Positions 1 to 8,781 of a stretch of DNA of 64,000 bases are shown piece after piece. Under the pieces are notes generated by a model. It was given only the letters and a program-made list of their open reading frames with translations. It was not told where the DNA came from and did not search any database. The first letter of the stretch is position 1, and each line of letters opens with the position of its first letter. The translations under genes were made by a program, and so were the position numbers. The DNA is from Ningiella ruwaisensis (GTDB lineage: Bacteria > Pseudomonadota > Gammaproteobacteria > Enterobacterales > Alteromonadaceae). The DNA lies in assembly GCF_004798935.1 (NCBI RefSeq), contig NZ_RAHT01000003.1:248001-312000 (forward strand), written 5' to 3'.

Positions 1-298
1 GTTCACGGTTTGCTGCCTGCTCGGGCGTTTCGCCGAGGTCGATTAGACCTTTGGGAAAGCCCAGTTGATAAGAGTGTGTGCCGGCGGCATATTCGCGGAT
101 AAGTAGCATTGTGTCGTCATCAATTAAGGGCACTATCATTACGGCGCCACGTCCACTTCCTCCCATGCGCTCAAACTCGCGGGTTGCACCGTTACTGAAC
201 TCAAGGTCAACTTGTTCAATTTTAAAAAAGCGGGAGTGTGCGACGGTTTGTGTTTTATGGATCGTCGGCAGTTTTTTATTCGGATTAATTTTACTCAT
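1..298 (-). CDS. nudE: ADP compounds hydrolase NudE (3' end outside the window)
   Basis: Nudix hydrolase that cleaves ADP-ribose, NADH, Ap3A and similar ADP compounds, acting in the cytoplasm. Read on the minus strand, 99 codons run from an ATG at 298 off the left edge. The Nudix box (G-x5-E-x7-RE) is visible at residues 84-99 with G84, E90 and R98-E99; the rest of the box lies outside the window. The N-terminus (MSKINPNKKLPTIHKTQTVA) resembles the family. It is divergent from yrfG, and the shared upstream region is only about 60 bp. The nudE-yrfG neighbourhood is common in gammaproteobacteria. Truncation is due to the window edge only. Confidence 0.9.
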   Translation of the reverse strand, partial: MSKINPNKKLPTIHKTQTVAHSRFFKIEQVDLEFSNGATREFERMGGSGRGAVMIVPLIDDDTMLLIREYAAGTHSYQLGFPKGLIDLGETPEQAANRE

Positions 299-357
299 TC
301 AAGCAACACAATATACACTAGGCAATATTCGCCTAACATTAGCATAAGGAAAAAAGA

Positions 358-1122
358 TTGGCACTTTTACCCTGGCATAAGATAGAAACAGTTTTGTTAG
401 ACATGGACGGTACCCTTCTCGACTTAAATTTTGATACGCAATTTTGGCTGGATTTGATCCCTAAAAAATTGGCGCAGCGAAGCTCAAAGAGCATCGAAAT
501 CTGTAAACAAGATATGAAAGCCGCCTATGCTGAGGTTTATGGTGAAATTCAGTGGTACTGCCTGGACTATTGGGCTGAGAAACTTGATATGGATATTATG
601 GCAGCCAAGCACGAGCTGGCTCACCTTATTCGCATGCGCGATGATTGCATTCCTTTTTTAGATGCGCTTAAACAAAGTAAGCGAGAAGTTGTGCTTGTAA
701 CCAATGCCCACCCAAATAGTCTGTCCTTAAAAGTTGAAAAAACGCAGCTGGATGCGCATATTGATACTTTGATATCCACACATGAATTTGGCGTAACCAA
801 AGAGTCGCAAACCTTATGGGAAAAACTTCAAGCACGTTTGGGGTTTGATCCGCAGCACACCCTGTTTGTTGATGATAGCCAGCGCATATTAGATGCAGCA
901 AAAGAATACGGCATCGCCTATACTTTAGGTATTACCAATCCTGATAGCCAACAAGCTGAAAATACCATTGTTGGCCATCCTACAACCAACAATTATCATC
1001 AGATAATTCAGTCGATTATTGACGATAATTTTTCACCACACGATTCACCCCACGATTCACCCCACGACTCACCCCACGATTTACATCACAAGGATCATCA
1101 TGTTGAGAAAAGAGAGCTCTGA
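358..1122 (+). CDS. yrfG: GMP/IMP nucleotidase YrfG (HAD family) with repeat-derived tail
   Basis: HAD-superfamily 5'-nucleotidase that dephosphorylates purine mononucleotides. Motif I (DMDGTLLDL, nucleophile D15 and acid D17) is near the N-terminus; motif II is at the V-T-N near residue 115 and the acidic motif IV (F-V-D-D) near residue 173. The start is a TTG preceded by AAGGA at suitable spacing; no ATG lies closer to motif I. The protein is 254 aa, longer than the usual 220-225 aa. The extra length is a C-terminal tail with S-P-H-D repeated four times, encoded by a 12-bp tandem repeat (1033-1080), then a His-rich end. The stop at 1120-1122 abuts or overlaps the start of yjjX, suggesting co-translation. 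Confidence 0.88.
   Translation: MALLPWHKIETVLLDMDGTLLDLNFDTQFWLDLIPKKLAQRSSKSIEICKQDMKAAYAEVYGEIQWYCLDYWAEKLDMDIMAAKHELAHLIRMRDDCIPFLDALKQSKREVVLVTNAHPNSLSLKVEKTQLDAHIDTLISTHEFGVTKESQTLWEKLQARLGFDPQHTLFVDDSQRILDAAKEYGIAYTLGITNPDSQQAENTIVGHPTTNNYHQIIQSIIDDNFSPHDSPHDSPHDSPHDLHHKDHHVEKREL
1033..1080 (+). repeat. 12-bp tandem repeat x4 in the 3' end of yrfG
   Basis: Four consecutive 12-bp units of the form TCACCMCACGAY. The period is a multiple of three, so copy-number change would lengthen or shorten the S-P-H-D tail without a frameshift. Confidence 0.95.
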
Positions 1123-1123
1123 T

Positions 1124-1657
1124 ATGCGCGTAGTCATCGCTTCGAAAAATCCAGTAAAAATTGATGCAGCTCAGATCGCGTTTCAAAAGGTGTTTCCTCA
1201 GTCAGACTTGCGCGTTCAAGGGGTTGAGGTTGAATCAGGCGTGCCCAATCAACCTATGGACTATGAACAAACGCGCCTTGGTGCGTTTAACAGAGTAAAT
1301 CATGCCAAAAAAGCCTATCCAGACGCAGATTTTTATATTGCCTTTGAGGGAGGGGTGGACGTATTTGAAGATGGACCAAAAACCTTTGCGATAGTGTGCA
1401 TATCAAACGGCAGCAGAATAAGCTATGGACAAAGCGCTACCTTGCCCTTGCCAATGTCGATTTACGAGAGGCTGCTTCATGGTGTCGAATTAGGTGATGC
1501 AATGGACGCGCTCTTCAATACGCACAATATTAAGCAAAAAGGTGGGGCAATAGGTCAGCTCACACAGGGTTTAGAAACTCGCAAAAGTATTTATACCAGT
1601 GCGAGCATCCTGACTCTAAGTCCGTTTGTGCATGCCAGTCTGTTTGATGAAAGCTAA
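1124..1657 (+). CDS. yjjX: Inosine/xanthosine triphosphatase YjjX
   Basis: House-cleaning NTPase that hydrolyses ITP and XTP so that deaminated purines are kept out of nucleic acids. The N-terminal strand MRVVIASKNPVKIDAAQIAF carries the substrate-binding S-x-N-P-x-K signature, followed by F-P and the E-S-G-V motif around residues 40-47. From the ATG at 1124 the protein is 177 aa, the family length. An in-frame ATG at 1100 (after AAGGATC) would add eight residues and overlap yrfG by 23 bp; the open frame extends to 1019 but only through the yrfG repeat, so I reject that longer form. The gene converges on gspN with about 60 bp between and no obvious hairpin terminator. Confidence 0.87.
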   Translation: MRVVIASKNPVKIDAAQIAFQKVFPQSDLRVQGVEVESGVPNQPMDYEQTRLGAFNRVNHAKKAYPDADFYIAFEGGVDVFEDGPKTFAIVCISNGSRISYGQSATLPLPMSIYERLLHGVELGDAMDALFNTHNIKQKGGAIGQLTQGLETRKSIYTSASILTLSPFVHASLFDES

Positions 1658-1718
1658 GCGGAATATAGCTAAAAAAAGGCCATACATCGTCATACACTGC
1701 AAAAAGCATCAGCAGGGC

Positions 1719-2471
1719 TTATAATTCTATCCGATAAAACCCATTTTCTCCTTCAGGAAAAAAAGCGGAGGCCTGTTGAATCACCTCTGGCAAATCTTGC
1801 GACGGCTTAAACTGCCCGTTTACTTCATAATTGCCTTGGGTATCCACTAAAATATCGGCACTAAGCTGAAGACTGTTTGGCTCCACAATGCTCACAATAA
1901 GATTGCCATCCTCGCATTTTAAATTGGCTTCAAAGTTGCCTAAATCGACTGGCTGTTGCGGAGTATCTACAAGCGCATTTAGCCATGCGCCAGTGCCAAC
2001 AAGTTCTGTGCATTGAGGCGCCATTTCCAAATGCTGAATATCTACCCTAAAACGTCCGTTGGCAGTGACCGCAACAGGGAGGGGAAACTGGGACAATACG
2101 CTTTTAGCAGGCAATAAAATCTCAGCATTACGTAAAGTAAAATGTTCCGGCGATAACAAAGATAAAACAGCATTTGCTTTAACATAAGGTTGTTCTTGCG
2201 AACGAAGCACACCGCCCTGCAAATCAATGTTTGCTTTTAAAAGAAATAGAGAAAGGGGGCTTAAATTCCAGTTAATATTATTTACGATAAAGCCGTTTGC
2301 GTCTAAAGCCAGGGCCTGCCCCTTAAAGAGCGTGCCTGAAACGCCTGCCATTTGAATGTCCCCCTTACTTTGCTTTTGTACCGTCTCTGCGACATAGCTT
2401 GCAGGTAGATGGACCACGAGAAAAACAAGGTAGGCGAAAACGAGAAAAATAATCCACTGCCAGGCTTTCAT
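1719..2471 (-). CDS. gspN: Type II secretion system protein N
   Basis: Last gene of the gspC-N operon. It encodes 250 aa with a single N-terminal membrane segment (about residues 5-24) and a periplasmic beta-rich domain typical of GspN, a poorly conserved accessory component of the type II secretion envelope complex. It starts one base after the gspM stop. Identification rests on operon position together with the N-terminal anchor and length. Family members are often dispensable for secretion (general knowledge). Confidence 0.85.
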   Translation of the reverse strand: MKAWQWIIFLVFAYLVFLVVHLPASYVAETVQKQSKGDIQMAGVSGTLFKGQALALDANGFIVNNINWNLSPLSLFLLKANIDLQGGVLRSQEQPYVKANAVLSLLSPEHFTLRNAEILLPAKSVLSQFPLPVAVTANGRFRVDIQHLEMAPQCTELVGTGAWLNALVDTPQQPVDLGNFEANLKCEDGNLIVSIVEPNSLQLSADILVDTQGNYEVNGQFKPSQDLPEVIQQASAFFPEGENGFYRIEL

Positions 2472-2472
2472 C

Positions 2473-2958
2473 TTAAGCTTTTCCTAGCTGAAGGCGTCTG
2501 ACTTGCACAAAGCCATCCTCGTTGGTTTCACTAAAATCTGATTGAATGATAATTACCCCTTGTTTTTCTAAGGTATCCAGCCATTGCATAAGCGTATTAA
2601 AAGGTACGCTATCAATCCATACTTGCAGCTCATCATCTTGAGGCTGTAATCGGGAGACTGATATATTTGCAGCGCGCGTGGTTTGATTGACAAGTTGCGT
2701 AAGTGATCCATTAAACTGATTGACCTGCCCAGAACGGCGTAACAGTTGAGCGCGAGACGCTTGCTCTTGCACCCAAGCCATAAGTTGTTTGTCGGCTTTC
2801 AGACTTTGTGATTGCGTTTCGATTGCCTGATTAAGCGGTGACCAAAGCAAAAAGTAAAACAACACAATTATGCTGACAACACCGGCAATAATGCTCAATA
2901 TACGTTCGCGCTCGCTCAACGCGAAAAATTTTTGTTTTACACTTTGCAACATCGACAT
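2473..2958 (-). CDS. gspM: Type II secretion system protein M
   Basis: Inner-membrane platform protein of 161 aa. The N-terminal cytoplasmic stretch (SVKQKFFALSERERIL) leads into one membrane segment at about residues 21-40, followed by a periplasmic coiled region and a ferredoxin-like C-terminal domain that in the family pairs with GspL. The S-x-R-E-R motif just before the membrane helix is characteristic of GspM. It sits 10 bp downstream of gspL, an arrangement conserved for this pair. Confidence 0.92.
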   Translation of the reverse strand: MSMLQSVKQKFFALSERERILSIIAGVVSIIVLFYFLLWSPLNQAIETQSQSLKADKQLMAWVQEQASRAQLLRRSGQVNQFNGSLTQLVNQTTRAANISVSRLQPQDDELQVWIDSVPFNTLMQWLDTLEKQGVIIIQSDFSETNEDGFVQVRRLQLGKA

Positions 2959-2968
2959 CTTCTTTCCC

Positions 2969-4165
2969 TTACCCTTTCACAACGATAACACCTACAACTT
3001 GCTCGCCCTGATTGTTGATTGCTCCTTGTTCTACTTCAAAACCCAAGGCTTGAATATCTCGCCTGAAGCGTTCAAGCGATTCAAAGTTATTAGCTACCGA
3101 CTGCATGCGAAGCTCGGTTCGACTGGCATCATAGCGCAAGGTTTGAGGGCTTACGCCAGAGCTGGCAAAAGCGTCACTGAGCTGAGACATGATTGCCAGC
3201 ATACTTAAGTCGCCACCAGCTTGCTCCAGTGCCGTCATTTTACGTTCAATAGCTAGCCGCGCATTTCGATACTGACCAATATCGGGAAAAGCTTGTGTGA
3301 TCGTCTCTCGGATTTCTTGATTGATTGCGCTTCGCTGCGCCTTTAACTCATTCAGCTCTAGCGTTTTTGACACCAGATTCACGCTGAGCGCAACACCCGC
3401 TAAGATGGCAGCGATTTTCCACTTGTTCCAGGTAGCATTACCTTGGCGTTTAACCGCATACTTTCCCTGAAAAAGGTTTATGCTGGTATCGTTAATCGAT
3501 TTGAGCATAAGCAACAGCGGAAGGTCATCATAATTATATTGACACTCAATATCAGATCCATCTGTTTGCTCAAGCCCATCAATATCTGAGTAACAATTCA
3601 GGGCTTTTTCTTCCAGTTTTGCTTTTTGTTTGATTAAATCAAGTAGCCATGCGGGTTCTCCGTCGGCACCAAAAAATGCATCAAATCGTGCAAGCAGAGT
3701 ATCGTTTAACTGAACAAGACTGTAAGCATTTTCATGAACAGGTAAGCACAAAACATCGGGATATAGCTTTTGGCAGAATATGCCCGCATCATTGAAGACT
3801 CGTTGCCAATGTTCGATTTTTTCATGGGCTATGACTGCCACACTTTGCTTGTTATCAATTTTTTTGCCAAGGGCAACAAACTGAGCGTTGATATCACCGC
3901 AGATATCCTCTTCCAGCATAAATGGGATAGCACTTAATACTTTGCGAGAAGCATTTGGCGGTAATTCGACAGAACTAATAAAGGTATTTGACGCACACAG
4001 CAGTCCAATCACTTCGCTACTATCGGCACGCTCTTTTAAACTGGATAATTCTGCTGCGCTTGGCAGTTCGCCAGAGGCGATGATCTCTTGTTCGTCATCG
4101 TTATATACCAACCAGGGTACAGCCTGCTCAAGCTCACTTCCCAAGCGTAATATTAATCGTTGCAC
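2969..4165 (-). CDS. gspL: Type II secretion system protein L
   Basis: Inner-membrane protein (398 aa) that links the cytoplasmic ATPase GspE to GspM. The N-terminal half is an actin-like cytoplasmic domain (about 1-240), with W-L-V-Y near the start. A membrane segment follows at about residues 252-270 (W-N-K-W-K-I-A-A-I-L-A-G-V-A) and then a periplasmic ferredoxin-like domain. The stop is separated by three bases from the next upstream stop and start pair, so translation is probably coupled to gspK. Confidence 0.93.
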   Translation of the reverse strand: MQRLILRLGSELEQAVPWLVYNDDEQEIIASGELPSAAELSSLKERADSSEVIGLLCASNTFISSVELPPNASRKVLSAIPFMLEEDICGDINAQFVALGKKIDNKQSVAVIAHEKIEHWQRVFNDAGIFCQKLYPDVLCLPVHENAYSLVQLNDTLLARFDAFFGADGEPAWLLDLIKQKAKLEEKALNCYSDIDGLEQTDGSDIECQYNYDDLPLLLMLKSINDTSINLFQGKYAVKRQGNATWNKWKIAAILAGVALSVNLVSKTLELNELKAQRSAINQEIRETITQAFPDIGQYRNARLAIERKMTALEQAGGDLSMLAIMSQLSDAFASSGVSPQTLRYDASRTELRMQSVANNFESLERFRRDIQALGFEVEQGAINNQGEQVVGVIVVKG

Positions 4166-4168
4166 TCG

Positions 4169-5266
4169 CTAAAAGCCTCCAAACTCTCGCCTTACTACTC
4201 TAACGCCATTATCGCCGCTATCAACTTCAAATAATGTGACGAGTCTAAATCGTGCATCATTATACTTGGCTGTTGTACTTAACTGAAAATAACTGGTCTT
4301 AATGACAAACCACTCTAATTCTGCTGGCGTTAGGTTCAGCGCTGATACCGCCGGCAAGCTTCTAAAATCATCGACACTATTAAACCCCTCTGGCGGACGA
4401 TTTGCAATAATCGTTTGCGCCGTATCGATGGTATCACCTAAAAGCGCAGCTAATACAGGGGCCTGCCTTTCAGTGACTGTGTTAACGTTTAGTCTCATGA
4501 CCTGATCTGGCACCACACAAACCAAGGGTAATAATTCTTTCAGCCATCCGCTTTCGATACCCTCACTAACACCTTTAACCAATCTAAGCTCGGTTTTACT
4601 GGAAAGTGTATTATTTGCCGCTAAGTAGGGGGAGACAAGAGATTCATAATCTAAGTCTTCTGCACCATAGTTACTGGGATTGTCGTCCGCATCGAGCCAG
4701 TCGATAAGTGAATCGGTCACTGTATCAACCACAAAACTATCCTGCGCATAAAACTCCAGCAGGCGAGAAAATGCAATTTGACTGGGTAATCGATTCGCAT
4801 TGTTTGGATTTTGTTGACGCTCCTGATTTACCGGTTGCGCGGCAAGTTCATCAGCAAGATTGGGATCATCGTCGTCAGAATTCTGTTCATCTGTATTGTT
4901 TCCTTGAGAGGGCGGAATGGCATTTACTGCATTGAGATTAAAGCAAGACTGCATATCGAATAATTCCGCTTTAATAGTCCCTCCGTCAACGGGATATTCA
5001 AAGGTTTGCGCCCAAGGCTGGCTCAAATTGATGTTGTCGTCACTCAGGGCAAGCAACTGAGAGATAGACTTGCGCGCAAACTCTTCTGCACCCAGTGCGT
5101 ACCAATAAGCCTGATTATTATCCTTGATGTTTTGCGTGCGAATCACATTAAGCTGCAAACGTCCCATCATTTGTGTGGCAAGCACCACAACAAGCGCTAC
5201 AATTAGCACAACCACCACCAAGGCTACGCCTTGCTGTTGTTTTTGATGTGGATACCTTGAATTCAT
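4169..5266 (-). CDS. gspK: Type II secretion minor pseudopilin K
   Basis: Minor pseudopilin (365 aa) that caps the pseudopilus tip with GspI and GspJ. The N-terminus has a basic leader and a prepilin-type hydrophobic helix (Q-Q-G-V-A-L-V-V-V-V-L-I-V-A-L-V-V). The residue after the helix start is L, not the usual E at position 5, as is normal for GspK. The large periplasmic domain has a D/N-rich linker (about 115-135) and helix-hairpin-helix-like C-terminal repeats, with D-W-L-D-A-D near residue 190. It begins one base after gspJ ends. Confidence 0.93.
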   Translation of the reverse strand: MNSRYPHQKQQQGVALVVVVLIVALVVVLATQMMGRLQLNVIRTQNIKDNNQAYWYALGAEEFARKSISQLLALSDDNINLSQPWAQTFEYPVDGGTIKAELFDMQSCFNLNAVNAIPPSQGNNTDEQNSDDDDPNLADELAAQPVNQERQQNPNNANRLPSQIAFSRLLEFYAQDSFVVDTVTDSLIDWLDADDNPSNYGAEDLDYESLVSPYLAANNTLSSKTELRLVKGVSEGIESGWLKELLPLVCVVPDQVMRLNVNTVTERQAPVLAALLGDTIDTAQTIIANRPPEGFNSVDDFRSLPAVSALNLTPAELEWFVIKTSYFQLSTTAKYNDARFRLVTLFEVDSGDNGVRVVRREFGGF

Positions 5267-5267
5267 G

Positions 5268-5945
5268 TTAAGCGCTCACAGCAAAAATGCGCTGAATATT
5301 GCCGTATTTGGCAGAACGAATACTTATCTTAAATGCCAGTGGCAATTCTGTGCTAACAACCGTTTCTTCCCATTCGAAATCATCGTCATCCCCGATTTGT
5401 CGTAAGACTTCCACTTTAAAGTCTTCGATGCCTTCAAGCAAAACGCGGACTTTTGGTTCCGTGCCTATGACAGAATCTACAAAATTGGTATGCAGACGCT
5501 GTAGCTGATTGTCTTGCAGACGATAAGCCACATTTTGCAACGAACTTCTTGGCAGCAATAACTGTGGGTTATGCCAGCCATTTCTCACAAAGCCAATTCC
5601 GTATGCGTCGCTTTCAAACTCATATTCACCGCCGGTGACGACCAATTCATTGTCTTGCCCTTGAATTCGCGGAACTCTGTCAACCATCTGCTGAAAGTCA
5701 CGCTCTATAACTAACATGGCACGTTGCAAATTCTGCAGTTCTTCAAGTTCGGCATCAGAGAGCTCACTACTGCCAGTTACCTGACTCAACACTTGATTAG
5801 CGGCAAGGGCAATCAAGCCAAAAATAGCAATAGCGATGATTAACTCAACTAAGGTAAAGCCTTTTGCGAGGACAGTCTTTTTTATATTATTTTTTTTAAT
5901 AGCGCGTGACGCCATGCGAGCGGGCAATAAAGCGGGGACAGTCAT
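5268..5945 (-). CDS. gspJ: Type II secretion minor pseudopilin J
   Basis: Minor pseudopilin (225 aa). A 28-residue basic leader ends in K-G, cut by the prepilin peptidase before FTLVELIIAIAIFGLIALAA, with the conserved Glu at mature position 5. The C-terminal region has the W-x-x-E and L-P-x-x-x-K-I-S pattern of GspJ. The start overlaps the end of gspI by 4 bp. The leader is longer than usual, so a start further in cannot be excluded. Confidence 0.92.
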   Translation of the reverse strand: MTVPALLPARMASRAIKKNNIKKTVLAKGFTLVELIIAIAIFGLIALAANQVLSQVTGSSELSDAELEELQNLQRAMLVIERDFQQMVDRVPRIQGQDNELVVTGGEYEFESDAYGIGFVRNGWHNPQLLLPRSSLQNVAYRLQDNQLQRLHTNFVDSVIGTEPKVRVLLEGIEDFKVEVLRQIGDDDDFEWEETVVSTELPLAFKISIRSAKYGNIQRIFAVSA

Positions 5946-6322
5946 TCTTTTGCCATGTAGGTTGTGACACTCGTGATAGCCTGAGACAACTGCTCATCCT
6001 CATACACCGTGATACTGACTTGTAACAAATCATCGTCTGCAGTTTTAACGACCTGTTGCTGCCAATACCAGGTTCGATTGTTCATTTCTACTTCGCCACG
6101 TTCATCAGTTTCAGGGGGCCAGCGACGATTTGCCATCAGATTCGCTTTAGTAAGCTGATTATTGGCAACGTATGTGGCAAAAGTGATGTCCTGCAGCATA
6201 CTTACAGAGCGAAGATGCTCTCCGGTGCTTTTAATAACAGCCGCTCCGGCAAGTGCAAATACCGCCAGCGCGACCATTATTTCCAGAAGTGTAAACCCAA
6301 GCTGGGCGTTTAAAGTTCTCAT
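5942..6322 (-). CDS. gspI: Type II secretion minor pseudopilin I
   Basis: Minor pseudopilin (126 aa) with leader MRTLNAQLG cut before FTLLEIMVALAVFALAGAAV, conserved Glu at mature position 5. The family-typical A-x-N-Q-L region follows (Y-V-A-N-N-Q-L, about residues 46-52). It overlaps gspH by 4 bp at its start and gspJ by 4 bp at its end, so the three pseudopilins are translationally coupled. Confidence 0.93.
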   Translation of the reverse strand: MRTLNAQLGFTLLEIMVALAVFALAGAAVIKSTGEHLRSVSMLQDITFATYVANNQLTKANLMANRRWPPETDERGEVEMNNRTWYWQQQVVKTADDDLLQVSITVYEDEQLSQAITSVTTYMAKE

Positions 6323-6984
6323 AAAGGTTCTGGCCCAACTCGTGTCAATGGTGGCACTTCGTCGCCTTGCAGTGCAAAGAAGAAAGGTGGATCATTTGAG
6401 AAAGGCTCATCGAAAATCAAACGTAATTCAAAGGGCGTGATTTCGCCGCTTGACAGAATGAGCACTTGAGGAGGTTCTGGCTCTATATCCTCTTCGTTTC
6501 CAATTTGTACACTATCCTCGCTGACGCTTAAGGTTTCATCAAATATGCGCGAGTCAAATAGACTGTCCTCTGATTGCCACTCTAAACCCTCAAGAGTGAG
6601 TTCAAGGGTGACGTGTTCCGGTAACTGCGTTTTAGAAAAGATGGCTTGGGTATCAATTGGCGACCATTTTTGCTCATCGTCTAGCGCGACAAACTCATAG
6701 CTCATTTCTTTATCATCAATGCGCAGACCAAGCTGCATTTGATTGAGCACGGCATAATCGCTTGCCATATCAAAAATCACTTGTAGACGACGAGTCTGCT
6801 CTTCTATTTTGTCCTGGGGATCTTCGCCAATAACGGTAAATGAAACGAGCGAAACAACCAGACCAATAATAAAAATCACAGCCAAAAGTTCAATCAGTGT
6901 AAAACCCTTGATTCGCTTTTGCTGACCCAGCGCCTGATAATCATTGATAAGCTGTGGCTTACTGGCGCTTAGCTGACTGTTCAT
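6319..6984 (-). CDS. gspH: Type II secretion minor pseudopilin H
   Basis: Minor pseudopilin (221 aa) with a 27-residue leader ending K-G before FTLIELLAVIFIIGLVVSL. The C-terminal region is acidic and proline-rich (E-E-D-I-E-P-E-P-P, near residue 165). It ends with the L-S-S-G-E-I-T-P-F-E-L pattern that marks GspH/FimT pseudopilins. The protein is longer than many GspH proteins (about 170-200 aa). The 87-bp gap to gspG holds a 12-bp direct repeat (7023-7034 and 7049-7060) and no clear terminator. Confidence 0.92.
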   Translation of the reverse strand: MNSQLSASKPQLINDYQALGQQKRIKGFTLIELLAVIFIIGLVVSLVSFTVIGEDPQDKIEEQTRRLQVIFDMASDYAVLNQMQLGLRIDDKEMSYEFVALDDEQKWSPIDTQAIFSKTQLPEHVTLELTLEGLEWQSEDSLFDSRIFDETLSVSEDSVQIGNEEDIEPEPPQVLILSSGEITPFELRLIFDEPFSNDPPFFFALQGDEVPPLTRVGPEPL

Positions 6985-7071
6985 ATTTCTTTACTCACTT
7001 TGATAAACATCCAGCGAATATGTCATTGCGCTAGTCCAACACGCTATCTCATTGCGCTAGCCGAGCTACAG

Positions 7072-7551
7072 CTATAGGTAATCATTGATGTTCCAACTGC
7101 CAATATCATCCTCGGTACCATCAATACCATCGGGTCCGAAAGAATATACTTCGACCGGTTTGATTTCACCCGGGCTTAACAATACATAGTCATTGCCCCA
7201 AGGGTCTTTGGGAAGTCGGCTGATGAACCCACCTTCAGGATAGTTTTTTGGAATAGGTTCGATAGTTGGCATGGAAACCAAGGCTTCAAGACCTTGTTCG
7301 GTAGTAGGATAGCGACTTGCGTTTAAACGGTACATTTGCAAATTACTTTCCAGACTTTGAATATCAATGGCTGCTTTTTTTAATTCGGCAGCGGATTGTT
7401 GGCCGCCTACATTAGGGATAACCAAAGCCGCTATCATCCCAATGATAAAAATAACAATCATCACTTCAATCAGCGTAAATCCGCGCATGTTTGAAGGTGC
7501 TGCAATACGAGCTGCCGCAGTATTTAAACGAGACTGGGAACAAGACATCAT
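7072..7551 (-). CDS. gspG: Type II secretion major pseudopilin G
   Basis: Major pseudopilin (159 aa), the main subunit of the pseudopilus. A leader ending N-M-R-G is cut before FTLIEVMIVIFIIGMIAALV. The conserved Y-P-T-T-E-Q-G-L-E-A-L and L-P-K-D-P-W-G-N-D-Y blocks are present, as is the C-terminal calcium site (D-G-I-D-G-T-E-D-D-I-G-S-W-N). The leader is about 24 residues if the first ATG is used. An internal start at the Met just before R-G would leave too short a leader. Confidence 0.97.
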   Translation of the reverse strand: MMSCSQSRLNTAAARIAAPSNMRGFTLIEVMIVIFIIGMIAALVIPNVGGQQSAAELKKAAIDIQSLESNLQMYRLNASRYPTTEQGLEALVSMPTIEPIPKNYPEGGFISRLPKDPWGNDYVLLSPGEIKPVEVYSFGPDGIDGTEDDIGSWNINDYL

Positions 7552-7563
7552 AGTTACTTTCCT

Positions 7564-8781
7564 TTACATTCCAGCTAAATTATTTAGTTCAAGTATTGGC
7601 ATGAGTATAGCCATTACAATAAAGAGCACAATGGCAGCCATCGATACAATTAATATTGGCTCAAAAATCTTTAAAGATATGCCAATTGTTGCTTCTAACT
7701 CCCGCTCTTGGTTATCAGCGGCTCGCGCCAGCATCTGCTGTAATTCGCCTGAGCGCTCGCCAGAGGCTATCATGTGCATCATCATCGGCGGGAATACGCG
7801 AGTTTTATCAAGAGCCGCCCTTAAACTAGAGCCTTCTTTGACGTGCACTGCAGCCTCCTGGACCAGATTTTGTAAATGTAAGTTTTCCAAAACATTACCC
7901 GCAATGCGCATCGATTCGAGCAAGGGCACAGAGCTTGCCGATAATATACTTAATGTTTGAGCAAAGCGGGCGGTGTTAGTTCCACGGGCAAGCTTACCAA
8001 CAACAGGCAAAAAAAGAATTCGCTTATGCCAGGCTAGTTTAAAGCGCGGAATTTGCAGCACACGATTAATTAGTAAAATCAATACTGCCAATAATATTGC
8101 AGCAATCAGCCCATAAGCCTGAACGGCTTCGCTTAACCCAATCAAGATGCGCGTTATCAATGGGAGCTCTTGACCCATCGTGTCAAATTGCCCGACAATT
8201 TCAGGTACAACTACCGTCAATAGCATGATCACAACACCAAATGCTACAATTAACATCACGATGGGGTAAACCATCGCCTGCGTAATTTGACTCGACGTAC
8301 GTTGTTTTTTTTCGGTGTAGTCTGCCAAACGATTCAACACGGTATCAAGATGTCCAGAACGCTCACCAGCGGCGACCATGGCTCTGAAAAGCGTATCAAA
8401 TACGCGAGGGAAATCTCCCATGGCTTTTGCCAGACTATGCCCTTCTACTACTTTTGAGCGAACGGCCATCATCATATTTTTATATCTGGGCTTTTCACAC
8501 TGCTCGGCTACCGCCAGTAAGGCTTCTTCAATCGGAAGCGCCGATTCAATAAGCGTTGCCATTTGGCGAGTGAGAAGCGCTAAATCTCCTGCTGAAATAC
8601 CGGGCGTGAAAAGTGAGAAGGAGGGTTTGCTGGTTTTTTCTTCTGCAACCTTATTAACTTCAACCGGTATAAGCGCTTTTTCACGAAGTTGCTGACGTAT
8701 TTGTCTGGCCGTATCGCCTTCCAATACACCTGTTTTATTTCGTCCGCGCGTGTCGAGCGCTTTGTAGGCAAAGGCTGGCAT
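7564..8781 (-). CDS. gspF: Type II secretion inner-membrane platform protein F
   Basis: Polytopic platform protein (405 aa) with two duplicated T2SSF domains (about 70-195 and 275-395) and three membrane segments near residues 170-195, 220-240 and 375-400. The N-terminal [20 protein letters not shown] is a GspF signature. The start shares one base with the gspE stop, so translation is coupled. In the family this protein engages the ATPase GspE and the pseudopilus base. Confidence 0.96.
   Translation of the reverse strand: MPAFAYKALDTRGRNKTGVLEGDTARQIRQQLREKALIPVEVNKVAEEKTSKPSFSLFTPGISAGDLALLTRQMATLIESALPIEEALLAVAEQCEKPRYKNMMMAVRSKVVEGHSLAKAMGDFPRVFDTLFRAMVAAGERSGHLDTVLNRLADYTEKKQRTSSQITQAMVYPIVMLIVAFGVVIMLLTVVVPEIVGQFDTMGQELPLITRILIGLSEAVQAYGLIAAILLAVLILLINRVLQIPRFKLAWHKRILFLPVVGKLARGTNTARFAQTLSILSASSVPLLESMRIAGNVLENLHLQNLVQEAAVHVKEGSSLRAALDKTRVFPPMMMHMIASGERSGELQQMLARAADNQERELEATIGISLKIFEPILIVSMAAIVLFIVMAILMPILELNNLAGM

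Noticed and set aside
7367-7960. Open frame of about 197 codons on the plus strand across gspG and gspF
   Set aside because: It is antisense to two clear gsp genes and has no family-like features or ribosome binding site.
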